Shown: in pieces, positions 9,624-20,939 of the stretch
Layout: each line of letters begins with the position of its first letter
Position numbering within the stretch: position 1 is the stretch's first letter
From: Acrasis kona
Lineage: Eukaryota > Heterolobosea > Eutetramitea > Acrasida > Acrasidae
Direction: 5' to 3'
NCBI GenBank assembly: GCA_026419775.2
Contig: JAOPGA020001816.1
Location: forward strand, 1 to 39,837
DNA: 39,837 nucleotides
The notes under the pieces: model-generated
What the model was told of the DNA's origin: nothing
The model's database searches: none
What the model saw: only the letters and a program-made list of their open reading frames with translations
Position numbers and translations under genes: made by a program

Positions 9624-12075
9624 GGGTATTGTCTCAAAATCTAGCGAGTATCAATGACAGTAATGTAACTGTGATTTTATTAAAAATATTGATGTCTTTC
9701 TTGATTGCTTTAGGGCTTGTAAAAAACTAACAATACAGTAAAAAGCTTCAAGGAAGAGCAGCATAGCCTTTGTCGAGTTTTAAAAGTGTGCATTTAATAA
9801 TTCATCAGCCAATTAGGTCGTATTGCTTTAGTTATATAACTCTTAAAGGTATTTTATGTCGACCTTAGTCAATTTGAAGGTAGTTCTACAAAGTTGATGA
9901 CAAAGATTCTAGATGCTTATTATTTAGCTTGTTGACTAATATACATCAAATTTAGAAATAATTTTAAATTTTAAAAAAAATATCTTTAAGTCATTTGTAA
10001 AAACTCTAAATACTTTTATTCGAACTTTCCAAGCATAATTATTTTTAAAAAGTACCAAAAATCGATAAGCTTAGGTTTAAGTCGAAATTAATTTTTGATT
10101 TTTTCCTGGGGTAATATAGGTCAAAATGCTCAAATATGCTTATCTGGAGTTTCTGTTACTATCTTTTCGACTTCAGCGTAAGTTAACATGAGTCACTTTT
10201 AAAATTCCCGATACGGATATTTGAGTCTTTTAAGCGTCATAGCGTGAGAAAAAAAATCAAAAACCAAAAAACTTGGGTTTAGATCGAAATTAATTTTTGA
10301 TTTTTCTAGAGAAATATATGTCAGAATGCTCAAATATACGTATTCGGAGTTTTTGTCCCTAGCTTTTCAACTTCAACTGTAAGTCAGTGAAAGTCGATTC
10401 TAAAATTCCCGATACGAATATTTGAGCTTCTTAAGCATAATAACTCAAGAAAAAATCAAACATCAAAAAGTTTAGATTTGTGTCAAAACCAAATTTTATT
10501 TTCCCCCTGTAGAATGTACGCCCAAATATGGGTATCTAGAGTTTTCGTAATGGCTTTTCAACTTCAGCTATAAGTCAGTGAGAGTTGATTCTTAAACTCC
10601 CGATACGAATTTTTGAGCTTCTAAAGCATAACAGCTCAAGAAAATATAAAATATCAAAAAGTTTGAGTATGTCTCAAAACCGATTATTTATATTTTTGTG
10701 AAGTAATATACGTCAGAATGCTTAAATTCACGTATTCGGAGTTTTATTTTTGCTATAATCACTCTGACTTTAAACTCCCGATACAAATATTTAAGCTTCT
10801 TATAAGAGATAGCTCTAGAATAATCAAAATAAAATTCGACCCTAACCCAGTCTTAGCGATTTTTGATTTTTTTTCTTGAGCTAAATGTCTTAGAAAGCTC
10901 AAATATTCGTATCGGGAATTTTAGAATCGACTTTCACTGTCTCATGGGTGAAGTTGAAAAGCTGGAGACGAAAATTCCCGATACGTATATTTAGGCGTTT
11001 TGACCTATATTACTCCAGAAAAAATTAAAAAATTAATTTCGACCCAAACCCAAATTTTCTGATTTTTGATTTTTTCTCGAGCCATTATGCTTAGGAAGCT
11101 CAAATATTCGTATCGGGAATTTAAGAATCAACTCTCACTGACTTCAAGGTAAAGTTGAAAAGCTTGAGACTAAAACTCCGAATACGTATATTTGAGCATT
11201 CTGACATATATTTCTATAGAAAAAAATCAAAAATTAATTTCGACCCAAACCCAAGTTTTTTGATTTTTGATTTTTCTTATGTTGGCACGCTTAAGAACCT
11301 CAAATTTTCATATCGGAAATTTTAAAAGTGACTTAGGTTAACTTACACTGAAGTCGAAAAGCTAGTAACAGAAACTCTAGATACGCATATTTAAGCATTC
11401 TGACTTATAATACTCCAGGAAAAGATCCAAAATTAATTTCGACTTGAACCCAACTTTTTTGATTTTTGATTTTTTCTTACGCTAGTACGCTTAAGATGGT
11501 CAAATATTCGTATCGGCGATTTAATAATCGACTTTCGCTGACTCAAAGATGAAGTTGAAAACCCAGTGACGAAAACTCCCGATACGAATATTAAAGCGTC
11601 TTAACCTATATTCCCTCATGAAAAAATTGTAATCTGATTCTGACACAAACCCAAACTTTATAATTTTCGATTTTTTCTTTAGTTATTATGCTTAGGAAGC
11701 TCAAGTATTCGTATCGGGAGTTTTAGAATCAATTCTTACTGACTTAAAGGTAAAGATGAAAAGCGGTGGACGAAAACTCCGAATACGTATATGGCACGCT
11801 TAAGATATGCATATTTGAGCATTTTGACCTATGTTTCTTTAGAAAATCAAAAATTAATTTCGAACCAAATTTTTTGATTTTTTTCTTGAGCCATTATTCT
11901 TAAGAAGCTCAAATATTCGTATCGGGAATTATAGAAACGACTCTCACTGACTCGAAGGTGAAGTTGAAAAGCTAGCAACAGAAACTCCAGATACGTATAT
12001 TTGAGCATTTTGACTTTAATTTCTCCAGATCTCCAGAAAAAAATCAAAAATTAATTTCGACCCAAACTTAAGCTT
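9624..12075 (+). repeat. Left inverted arm: unique end plus flipped ~200-bp satellite array
   Basis: 9666-10070 is unique sequence shared with the right arm. About four units run from 10071 to 10835 in one orientation. The orientation then reverses, within an AT hairpin near 10,835, and about six units run to 12,075. Each unit carries the core CGTATCGGGAAT twice as an inverted pair about 55-75 bp apart, and a second inverted pair made of AAAAAATCAAAAA and its complement around a short GACCCAAAC-type loop. No protein is coded; open frames here are accidental. Confidence 0.85.
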
Positions 12076-12314
12076 AAAATGGGCCCATTTTATTATTGCT
12101 GTCGAGAAAATAGGGACTATTGTGCAAGATATACAAGTGGCCTTAAAGCATCTCCAACTACTTATGTCTGTCAGTTGACTATCTATAACAGAATACATTA
12201 TTCAATGAAACTGTTATTGTAAAATATTATTTATATTTCTCCAACCGTCTCAGCACTGAGGCAGATTTGCGGAGAGACAAGGTATATACTTAGAGACTTA
12301 GATTATTTATATTT

Positions 12315-12789
12315 CTCCACCCTAGCTCCTTTTCTCAAATCAAGAAACTTGATGAAAAGATTCAAAGAATAATTGTCTGCTCCAGGAATGACGCGCTGTA
12401 TTACAGGAACAACAAGTCATTGTTTATTACTTCTGAATGTCACAACTATGTTCATCAATCTGACAGAACCCTTGAACATGTTCTTTGGGAGTGTGCCAGC
12501 AAAGACCAAATAGCCAACAGAGAAGACGACCTTGAAACATGAAGATATGTTTATAATATTAAAACAGAAGTAAACATATCTTGGGTACCCTTAGTGGACG
12601 AGAGCAGAATTTGTATTGGAGCACGAGGTGAAATATCACATCAAGCATAGGCCAAGATCAAAGGTCATGTAAGAAAACTCTGTAATAAAGCGATAACAGA
12701 ATTGTTGAACCTCTTGGGACACAACCTCCTTAACATGATTAAAGAACACAAGTTCAATCCCGGAGCCAATAAAAGATCTAAGGAGTAAT
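12315..12789 (+). pseudogene. LINE ORF2 C-terminal fragment
   Basis: Plus-strand frames read NRNNKSLFITSECHNYVHQ-like residues followed by TLEHVLWECASKDQ. This resembles the C-terminal cysteine/histidine region of non-LTR retrotransposon ORF2 proteins (C...ET..H.L..C). Later residues run to NMIKEHKFNPGANKRSKE and a stop near 12,789. At least two stops interrupt the frame. The sequence then has AAATAAATCTTA, a plausible 3' end. It lies just inside the left arm, so it is probably a nested, 5'-truncated insertion in the FoldBack-like element. Whether it belongs to the same family as the 1-3.9 kb LINE cannot be tested, because that copy's C-terminus is off the window. Confidence 0.5.
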
Positions 12790-12978
12790 TGTAAAATACA
12801 ACTTGTATAGGGTGGGTTTAAATAAATCTTACTTTTGACAAATAGGTTGATGGAAGGTTTTTACTCGGTTTTGAGATTTTTCCATAATGTTGAAGATATT
12901 GAGTATTATTCACCACCGCCAATGTAACAAATTCCAAGTGATTTTGCATTCTGTCAGAGTTAATACTTTAAAGTTCAA

Positions 12979-13412
12979 TTACTTACAGTCACAATGTATG
13001 TTATTCCATATATCATCATAAGACCGAACTTGAATGTATTCCTTTTTTTTCAAATCATAAACTATGGCGCTCAAGTTCTCACAGTCCTTCAAAGGCATCA
13101 AAATCACTCCTTTCTGTTTGTTGAAGACAATAGCAGCATCAATAGAGTATGTTTGGGCCTTTAATGCATTCAATATACACACAGATGATAACTCAAACGG
13201 TAACCGCTTCTCAAGAAATCCATCCCCAACAGAACTTTTAACAAGCTGCTCAAGAGTTCTTAAAGAACTGTAAGTGTCTAAAACTTCTTTTTTAGCAATA
13301 CTGCTGTGGTTCACTTTTAGTTTTTTATTGCCTTTTGAGTGTATAGATTGAATTGCTCTCCTAGTTTTTATTAGTGTCCTTTTTTTTGTATAAATCGCAT
13401 TCTGCGAAAAGC
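12979..13412 (-). CDS. Unrecognised ORF, probable exon or transposon ORF fragment
   Basis: A minus-strand frame is open for about 144 codons, with no ATG near its start; GTG at 13314 is merely an internal candidate. The upstream part is basic (YTKKRTLIKTRRAIQSIHSK). The downstream part looks globular: FELSSVCILNALKAQ, AAIVFNKQKGVILMPLKDC, then DDIWNNIHCDCK at the stop. The GTAAGT overlapping the final codons, and CTGACAG about 40 nt later, look like splice sites, but joining them gives an immediate stop. I do not recognise a family. It lies on the same strand as the integrase fossil just to its right and could be part of the same decayed element. Confidence 0.35.
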
Positions 13413-13479
13413 TTTATTAGAATAAATTTACATATTTATAAATGACTCTATACAGCCGAAGGCCCGCCTAGCTTGGCGG

Positions 13480-13540
13480 ATTTGATGGCGTGCGTTGCGC
13501 AACGCGCGTGCCAGATGGAGTAAGAGGTCTCCATCAAAAT
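13480..13540. repeat. GC-rich palindromic island
   Basis: In otherwise AT-rich DNA, 13492-13505 is a perfect 14-bp palindrome (GCGTTGCGCAACGC), extended imperfectly by GGC...GCC. It is nested within TTTGATGG (13480-13487) and CCATCAAA (13531-13538), and a second hairpin GATGGAG...CTCCATC follows. Upstream 13455-13480 is also GC-rich. It could extrude as a cruciform, or be the end of a small inverted-repeat element or a protein-binding operator. Confidence 0.6.
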
Positions 13541-13699
13541 AGAGTTTCTATTGGTGTCCAATTGAAACAAACGTTATGGACAAAGACATTGTTAGAATCT
13601 TTTTTGCTATTTGTATGAGAGCTATTGGGGGCTGGCTCTATTGGATGGTTTTGCTGACAAAAGTATACCACAAACAACTTTAACATTCAGCATTTTAGG

Positions 13700-14890
13700 G
13701 TCCCAATTATTCTTTTATTTCATTATTTACATCCACTATATCAACAGTATTTACACTATTTACATGGGTCTCAGCTATACAAGACTCTTGTACAATGTTT
13801 GCAGATTGTGTGTCCTTGTCAGTATCCAAGATTGAGATTTCAGCTATGTTGTCTATTACTTCTTTTACTGGTATGTCAACACCACCCAGGTGTCTTTAGC
13901 AAAACTCTCATAATCACCCTGGTCTTCAGTATGTAATTCTCCAGGTGCATTGTACCTACTCAAAGTGTTGTTGTGTCCAAACTTTAAAAGTTATAGTTTA
14001 TCGAATAAAAGCATTACCCTTCTACTAATAAGACTGTATTAGACAAAATGCAGCGTTTCAGCGCGTTGCAATTTATATAAGTTGTATATGATTGGGTGGT
14101 TTTAGTAAATTTTACTTTTAAAAACATCAGTTTATATAAGCGGAAATGCTCGCCTTTCTGAACTGTTTTGATAGATGGACAACAACTTTTGCACTAACAG
14201 ATAATGATGTTACAACTATGCCCTTAAGATGGCTATGGTTGGTGGCGTTGGCACAATTTGTGATGTTCTTTTTTATTATTTAAATAGCAAGCTTCACATT
14301 AGCAATCTTGTCAGCAACATCTTGAGGTGGCGCCATTAGCATTTAGGGTCAACTTTGGAACACATTTATTAACAGCCTACAAAGGAGACATTTTAATGGT
14401 ACTCTGGTAAGAATTATTATACCTTTCAAGAGCTTGCTTGTACAAGGCTGTCCATGCTCTATCATTATCAGACATGCTTAGAAGCGCCTGTTTGATGATA
14501 CCATTTAGCCTTTTAATAACACCTTGACTTTGTAGATTATATAAATGACCAAACACATGGCGCACACCCAGACGCTTAAGGATACTCGCAAGAGCTTTGT
14601 TTTTGAACTCCGTACCATTATCAGAGTGTATTACCACCTTATCCATTTTAAGCCCAAATGGCAGGAAGCACCTTTTTAATGGCATCAGCTATTTTCCAAG
14701 CATGTTTTGAGTTGAACAAGAAACCTTTGATCCGGTTGATTGTTGGTGTCTCGAGTTGTGTTTGTGTGAAACTTACAACATCAAAAGTGTTTTCCGACTT
14801 GTTAATTTCATGTGTTGTTGACACAACAAAAACATCTTTCTTTTTCTTGCCACTTCTCTTACATTGCCTCTTCTTTTTTGTTTTCAAAGT
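13700..14890 (-). mobile_element. Integrase-bearing retroelement-type fossil (LTR kin or Ginger-like)
   Basis: The minus strand holds the core and tail of a retroviral-type DDE integrase. VVIHSDNGTEFKNKAL contains the second catalytic Asp, and the region ending in YNNSYQSTIKMSPL matches the segment after the third catalytic position. A lysine-rich stretch precedes the core. An acidic tail-like frame (LHTEDQGDYESFAKDTW, later TVDIVDVNNEIKE) follows downstream. No LTRs and no matching RT were found beside it. The copy is clearly broken, with several defects, and looks old. Ty3-type pol and Ginger DNA transposons share this integrase, so the family is left open. Confidence 0.6.
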
Positions 14891-14899
14891 GGGTGGAGG

Positions 14900-15640
14900 T
14901 GTGCGGCGGTGTGGTGTTATGGCATCAATCTGGGAGATATTAGGGGATGTCAGTTTTGAAGTTAGGGTAATTAATTACTACAGATCCATTAAAAGGTTTT
15001 GGAGTTAGTGTATGTTGCGGTTTCTTATATATTGCTGGTAATATAGTGGATTGGTACCCAGGTATAAATCTTCTGTGAGAACTTATGCCTCTTGTTGTGG
15101 TAATCTAATAAAATTATGAGTTTTTTTTACTTATAAGTTTTTAACTTACACCATTTTCCATTCTTCAAGAAAATACGGTACCTTTCCTTTATAACTTTCT
15201 TCCTTTTCAATTTTTGCCTCTCTTTCCGGACAAACTTATTAGAAAAAATAACAATTACTTGTTATAGTATAACAAAAATAATTTTTATAATTGACCACCA
15301 ACAAACCCTACAAAAAGTAAACACCTACTGAAGCTTGATTTATTTTCAATATAAATTAATTATGTTAAGAACAAATTTTTAAACAAATATACAAACACCA
15401 GAACCACTGGATATTAAAATATAATTAAATGGTGAAAAAAATTTGCGCCTTAACTTTGATGACTATTTTGTATAATGATGTAGGATAATCTAATTTTATG
15501 ATCCAATTACAAAACTTCTGTAAATTAGATAAAATGCATGAAACAAAAAATGAAAGAAACAAAACATGCCAACCATAAATCATCAAGAACCATGTTTGTT
15601 GGACATAAGAAGAAAAAACAGAGGCTATTAAGAACCTAAT
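14900..15640. other. AT-rich stretch without recognisable gene
   Basis: Both strands are dense with stops and A/T runs. A short proline/threonine-rich frame on the minus strand at 14,880-14,980 continues out of the integrase fossil. Nothing else is recognisable. Confidence 0.5.
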
Positions 15641-15648
15641 CTATGAGG

Positions 15649-16775
15649 AATTCCTCCAACAAGATGTTGAAGCAGCACTGATTGTCAGGGAGATTGGTAA
15701 CCTTGGTAGTAATAAAAGCCATCTCCTTCCTGGCGCAACTGTCACTTTCAAAATCAAGTTTGAAGACCAAACAGAAGTCCTGTCTGACCAAATTAATCAT
15801 GTACCAAACAAGAATCAAATTGTTTACTGTCAAGAAAAGCTTTAGCACCACCAAACAGCCTCAATACCAATATGTCAAGTACCCTTCAATCAAGTGTCCC
15901 ACAAAAATTATCATAACCCTGGAGACCAACCTAGATACTACCTTATTTAATCACACAACCACACACCCCAACTAGGATCATTATGTGTACTTAGTAATTT
16001 CTGTCAAGTTAAGTTAAAAGAGGCAAGAAACATGTAAAAACAATCAACAGAGGCAATTGCAGGCACTAAACAAGCATGTGAACAGCTCTACATCACTTAC
16101 AAACACATTAAGAGAGTAAAAAGATCATAACAGACTCCCTGTCTTGAGTTTTTGCTGGACATATTAGTAAGGCCAGATCTTGATAGTCAGTTGTTCTTTT
16201 GTGAGCTACATGTGTTACCAGGAGTAACAATAATAGTGTTTGGTTCTCCATGGATGATCCACGTCTTGCACATTGCAAATTCAAACAGTCAACTGCACAT
16301 TGACGGAATGTTTAAAATTGTACCTGCTATGTAGCCCAATTGATTGTATTAATGGTATCAAACAACAATAACAGAGCCAAACCAATGTTATTCATTTGGT
16401 TTCAGTTTTGCGCAAAGGAGGAGTATATATTTATTTGGAAGAGATTTGTTAAAATAGCTCAATTTACTTGCTTCTTATATAATAATCACTATTGACTTTG
16501 AGTTTGCCTATATTAGAGCAATGCTGATATTATTGGATGCTTGTTTCTTTTCTTTTTACAGGCTATTTTGCGCCACATCATATGCAAACTTCAAGTATTC
16601 AGAGATGGAATCAACAATGACAGCAACTCTAAAGAAGAACTGTTGAACAATCTCTATATGCTATCCCTTGCAGAAAATCCTGTCCGCTAATGCCAATTAA
16701 TGTCTAACTTCAAGCAAATATGTGACAACCAACTACTTCATGCAACTGTCCAGGAGATAAAGAGAGTAAAATCTT
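15649..16775 (+). pseudogene. Decayed MULE transposase (second lineage)
   Basis: Plus-strand pieces carry MULE hallmarks. 16,270-16,330 reads SQLHIDGMFKIVPAM, the DGTF-KxVP block holding the first catalytic Asp. A shifted frame at about 16,335-16,460 then reads QLIVLMVSNNNNRAKPMLF and EEYIFIWKRFVKI. After TTTTCTTTTTACAG (a good acceptor ending at about 16,560) comes AILRHIICKLQVFRDG and LLNNLYMLSLAENPV, typical of the part after the C-x-H block, with an in-frame TAA at about 16,688. A plausible N-terminal piece (EEFLQQDVEAALIVREIGN) starts at 15,649. At least three stops or frame changes make it dead. It differs in sequence from the intact transposase just downstream, so it is a separate family. 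Confidence 0.5.
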
Positions 16776-16944
16776 GTACTTTCAATTGGTAGACCCTTTA
16801 ACACATACAACAAAACAAACAAAAACATGTAAATAAATAGGAAGTTGATTTTTTAATAGTATTTTTAATCATTTTTGATTGTTCCAGACCATTGGAGATG
16901 TTACAACTTGTCAAACAAAGTTATACAATAATACTATCTAGTAG

Positions 16945-18626
16945 CGTCGCATTGACTACACCAACACATTGGATATTAATCACCGAGTGGACTTTGATTG
17001 TACTTTGTGGGAGTATGTTACTAAAACTCCATATTCTAGTTATTACTTCGCTTTAAATGATAAATGCACTGGACTATCCATTGAGGATGCGCACCAGTTT
17101 CTGACAAACGATTGGAAATTTGAATTTACATTCAACAACCCAACCGCATACGTACCATACGGTAGGATCGGATTTTATTTGTTCACAACAACCGATGTTT
17201 TGGACTTTGGCAGGCGAAAGGATGAATTTGGGACGTGGATGAATTATTCAAGTCGGGAGAGAGCAAGCGGTAACGTGATCCACACTCCTTTTGTAAATCA
17301 GAACCAACACGAATTCAAACGATTTGAATTTGTGTTGAAACAGAAGGAGGCAAGCGGTCAACATCGCGGTCTAATGTTATACATTCGAAATGTTCCGCTC
17401 GTCTTATTGAAAACGATAACATCTATCAAAAAGAGATCCACGCCGCAAGAAATGGAAAATATAAAATTGAATGTTACTAAAGGGAGGACCGCTCGTCAAA
17501 TATATGATGAGAGTTTAACGAGCGTGAAATTTTCATGTGATGGTCCCAAGCAGATTCAGAACATTCAGTACACACATAAAGACACAAGAAATGAATCTGC
17601 ACAAATAAGTCGAACAAAAGCATTCTTTCCTGATATTGTTCAAGTTGCTAATACAATTGATGACCAATTTGCATTATTATACACATATGACAGTTTGGTC
17701 GCAATGCAATCTGCAGTTCTGTGGTTTTTGGATGCCACATTCAATATATGGGAGGGGTATGTCACTTCATTGGTTTTCAAAAATCCGTTCATTAATAACA
17801 ATGAACTTCAAGTAGGATTTGTATATCTCCACCAGGTATGGTTATATTATAGATCATTCAATTTCTTATTATTTAGTCGAAATCAACAGAGCTTCACCTT
17901 CGCGTTCTCTGTTACATCCAAGAGAAGTTCAAATTGAAAGTGAACAAACATGCGCTGGTCACAGATGGTGAAAAGAGTGTTATTAACTCTTGGAAGATTA
18001 TGTACCCGGAGATTGTGGTACTTTTATGCTGCAACCACTTCTCTGACAACGTCAAGTACAAATTGAAGGAGTTGAACCACAACGACGATGAGATCAAAGA
18101 AATCATGAGCACCATCAAGGGTGACCATGAACATGAAGGTCTTATCGACATGAATGCTGATGACATAAGAAGTGTCTACGATAAGTTTGAACAGTATTGG
18201 GATGGTGTTTTAGGATCAAATAAATTCTCAACATATTTCCGTAACCATAAACTAAAAGCTCTCCTAGAATCTGTATGTAGAGATGCTCGTGAATTTGGGG
18301 GTATATCGGATGGTTCTCGGATTACAACAAACTTGGTTGAGTTGACACATAAACTAATCAAGGCAGACCTCGGCGACAGTAGATCCAAAAGTATGCATGA
18401 TGTAATTCAGTTCTTTATTGAGTTGTTTTCAAAACAATCCCATCGCTTCTACTCTGTGTACATAAAACAAAATCGATCTAATCATCTGAAAAAGGAGTTG
18501 CCACTCAACAATACAAATCCTCAAAAAATGGAGGTTCAAGTGAATGATGATACATTGGAAGGTAGAAGAAGAATGGTCTCTAACCCTATAAACTACATTC
18601 ATTCTAAAAATAACCTTATCTACTAA
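16945..18626 (+). CDS. Mutator-like (MULE) transposase with a 41-nt intron
   Basis: Exon A runs 16945-17835. The intron at 17836-17876 (GTATGG...TTTAG) joins VGFVYLHQ in frame to SKSTELHLRVLCY. Exon B ends with TAA at 18624-18626. Counting from codon 16969, the catalytic triad of the RNase H-like fold is visible as D255 (FLDATFNI), D319 (ALVTDGEKS) and E444 (TTNLVELTHK). The MULE C-x-H block (LLCCNHF, C341 and H343) lies between D2 and E. The spacing D-63-D-124-E fits MULEs. A stop precedes 16945 and GTAG|CGTCGC there looks like an acceptor; the frame lacks an early ATG, so an upstream exon probably exists. No SWIM finger is obvious at the C-terminus. No frameshift was seen. It is the best candidate for the enzyme that moves the surrounding inverted-arm element. 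Confidence 0.8.
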
Positions 18627-18679
18627 TTTAATTTGCAATTTTACAAAATGCTACGGCTTTCAGCTCATACTGTTTATTT

Positions 18680-20938
18680 CAAATAATTGTACAATTATGA
18701 CTAAAATGATCAGCTCTTGAGCAGTTTATCAAATAAACATGCGTTTGCGATAAATGTTCTGTACATATAAGAACATAGGCTGCGGGACGGGCTCGCTTCA
18801 CTCGCAGCTCGCTATGCTCCTCGCAAATGTGCATGATGTCCTTCTTGGAATCCACTGACAACTTGAGGTACTTTGTCCATCCTTTTGCTTTGACTGACAG
18901 TTGTAGTTCTTCTCCCATTTAAGATAAATAAGGACGGAGCCACGGAATGGCAATTGTTGAAAAATTCACTGTTCCAATGAATTTTGCCAATGTGCGGTTT
19001 TCCAAAGTAGTCCTCGGCAGAATGCTCTTGGCCATGGCAATAATCTTTTCGATCTTTCGCTCCGACATTTGAATCAATCCGTTCTCCAAATCGAATATTA
19101 CACCCAAATGCTCTATCCGTTGTGTTGGTTTGAGGACACTCTTCTCCTCTGAGGTGATGAATCCAAAAGATTGGAACAATTCGACTGTTCTTGCTGTCAA
19201 ACGGTAGTGTCCTGTAAACAAATGTTTGATTCAGAAATTCCTTCCAAACGGTAGTGTCCTGTAAACAAATGTTTGATTCAGAAATTTGAATCCTAGAATG
19301 TGTTGGGATTTCTTGTGAATCTTGATGTGATTGTACCCCAAAACCAGATCTAATGATGTGGCCCACATGCCTTTCCGAATGGCTTGCGCTATCACCGACA
19401 CGCTTTCCATCTTGAATTTGATTGTCTCGAAGTTCTCGTTGATCGTGCAAAGGTTGATGATAAGCCTCCAAATGTCCTTTTTTGGAACTAGGTGGATTGG
19501 AGAGATTAGAATAATATCCAACTCTTCCTCCTTGGCTAGTCGGATGGCGCCAACTTCCAATAGACTGTTCATATGTTCTTGCAGCCAGCGTGGCTGGTCC
19601 TCTGTCAATGGGGCGTTGATACCCTTGTCTTTGTATATCAAGTTCTTTGTTTTTAACATTAGACCATGCTTGACTGTTTTGTAGATCTTCTTGGACACGC
19701 CCAGAGCTTTCCATGTTTTCCAAAACTTCAAAATCCTTCCGTAAAATTCTGATTTTGGGAGCAGTGGTGGAAACGTCGATGTAGTCAATGTTGGAATGGA
19801 CTTTGGTGCAACAATCGACATTGGTTGCGGTGATGGTGTTGTCGGCATTGTTTGTGTAAATGGTGTTGTTGGGGAAGAGTAGTCACCCTCTCTCTGCCTT
19901 GGTCTTTCGCTTTGGCGGATTTCCTCCTCCTCCTCCATTCCCGTTCCTTTTGGGATTTCTTTTGTCGTCACCTTTACCACCATTTCCCTTTTTTGGATTT
20001 TTTGGTGCAGCAGGGTTAGGTGCGGGTTTTGATGGTGGAAAGTAAGAAGTGGGACCTTGACCGTTTGTGGCAAAGAGGGCCAAGAGCGCATTCGTGTTTT
20101 GTTGGCTCATCTTCTTGTGGACATTTTCACTCTTCTTATTAAATCGGCCAAGAATGTCTTCCGTGTCCTTTACATGCTCAGCTACCTTCTTGGCGTGTGT
20201 GATGTCCCCGCCTAACTTGCTATCAAACCCTACTTTGTTCTCAGCCACTTCTCTGATGAGAACAAGGGCCACATACAGAATGTTGTTGAACGGTGACTTT
20301 CCCTCTTTCTNTGCTATCATGTCGCAACCATGTAGTGCATGCTCGGCTATTTTACCAATAATACAAGTATCCTCGGTAGATGTACGAAGGACTTCCTTTA
20401 AGTGTGTTGGTGCATCCTCAACAACCCTATCAACAACTGCAGGTCTGAACCTGGATAGCTCGAGGCCATTGTCTGTCAAACCTTTCTTGAGAATAGGCTT
20501 ATAAAATGGGAACTCATGCATAATCTTCGCATATCGTTCACCATCCTTGATATCCTTATAGGACATCAAATTGAGCACGGAGCCTTTAGGCTTGACGGGA
20601 ACCTGTTCATTATCATCATCATCTTCATCCTCGTCTGATTCAACTACGACTGGCCCTACATCTTCTTCGTACACTTCGTTGTTTTGTTGGTTGACTTTGG
20701 AGAGTCGCAACTCAACGTCAGCCTTAACCTCCGCAATCCCTTTTGAGACACTATTGGAGATCATTTTTTGGAGATCCTCCATGCTCAAAGATATTTTAGT
20801 GCGCTTTTTAGGTGGTTCCTCCTCCTTATCATCGTCTTCTTCTTCTTGATCCTCATTTGTCCCGCTACCGGAAGCACTCTCATTAGTCTTATGGAAACAG
20901 TAATAAATAAATTTCATTATTGGGTCTTTTGTCTCCAT
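18680..20938 (-). mobile_element. DIRS-like (tyrosine-recombinase type) retroelement fossil
   Basis: Minus strand. A gag-like frame (20938-19883) starts METKDPIMKF. It has a long acidic run, the NLS-like EPPKKRTKI, and a G/N/K-rich tail. Reverse transcriptase follows (PIHLVPKKDIWRLIIN, then SLDLVLGYNHIKIHKKS and TFVYRTLPFG), and then the connection/RNase H start (RIEHLGVIFDLENGLIQMS). The RT style is DIRS rather than Ty3. RNase H is only partly present, and the methyltransferase and tyrosine recombinase are absent. The element is broken in at least three places and truncated at its 3' side, beginning shortly after the MULE transposase stop. It is probably nested in the larger element. An N lies at 20312. 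Confidence 0.7.
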
Positions 20939-20939
20939 T

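Noticed and set aside
10071-12075. CRISPR array
   Set aside because: The unit is about 200 bp with no unique spacers, it changes orientation, and the context is eukaryotic.
11847-12198. Short frames within and next to the left arm
   Set aside because: They are chance openings within the satellite units and change with every unit copy.
5185-14890. One transposon linking the Ulp1-like protease and the integrase fossil (Ginger-like)
   Set aside because: They are 7 kb apart, separated by other elements and by the left inverted arm, and differ in state of decay.
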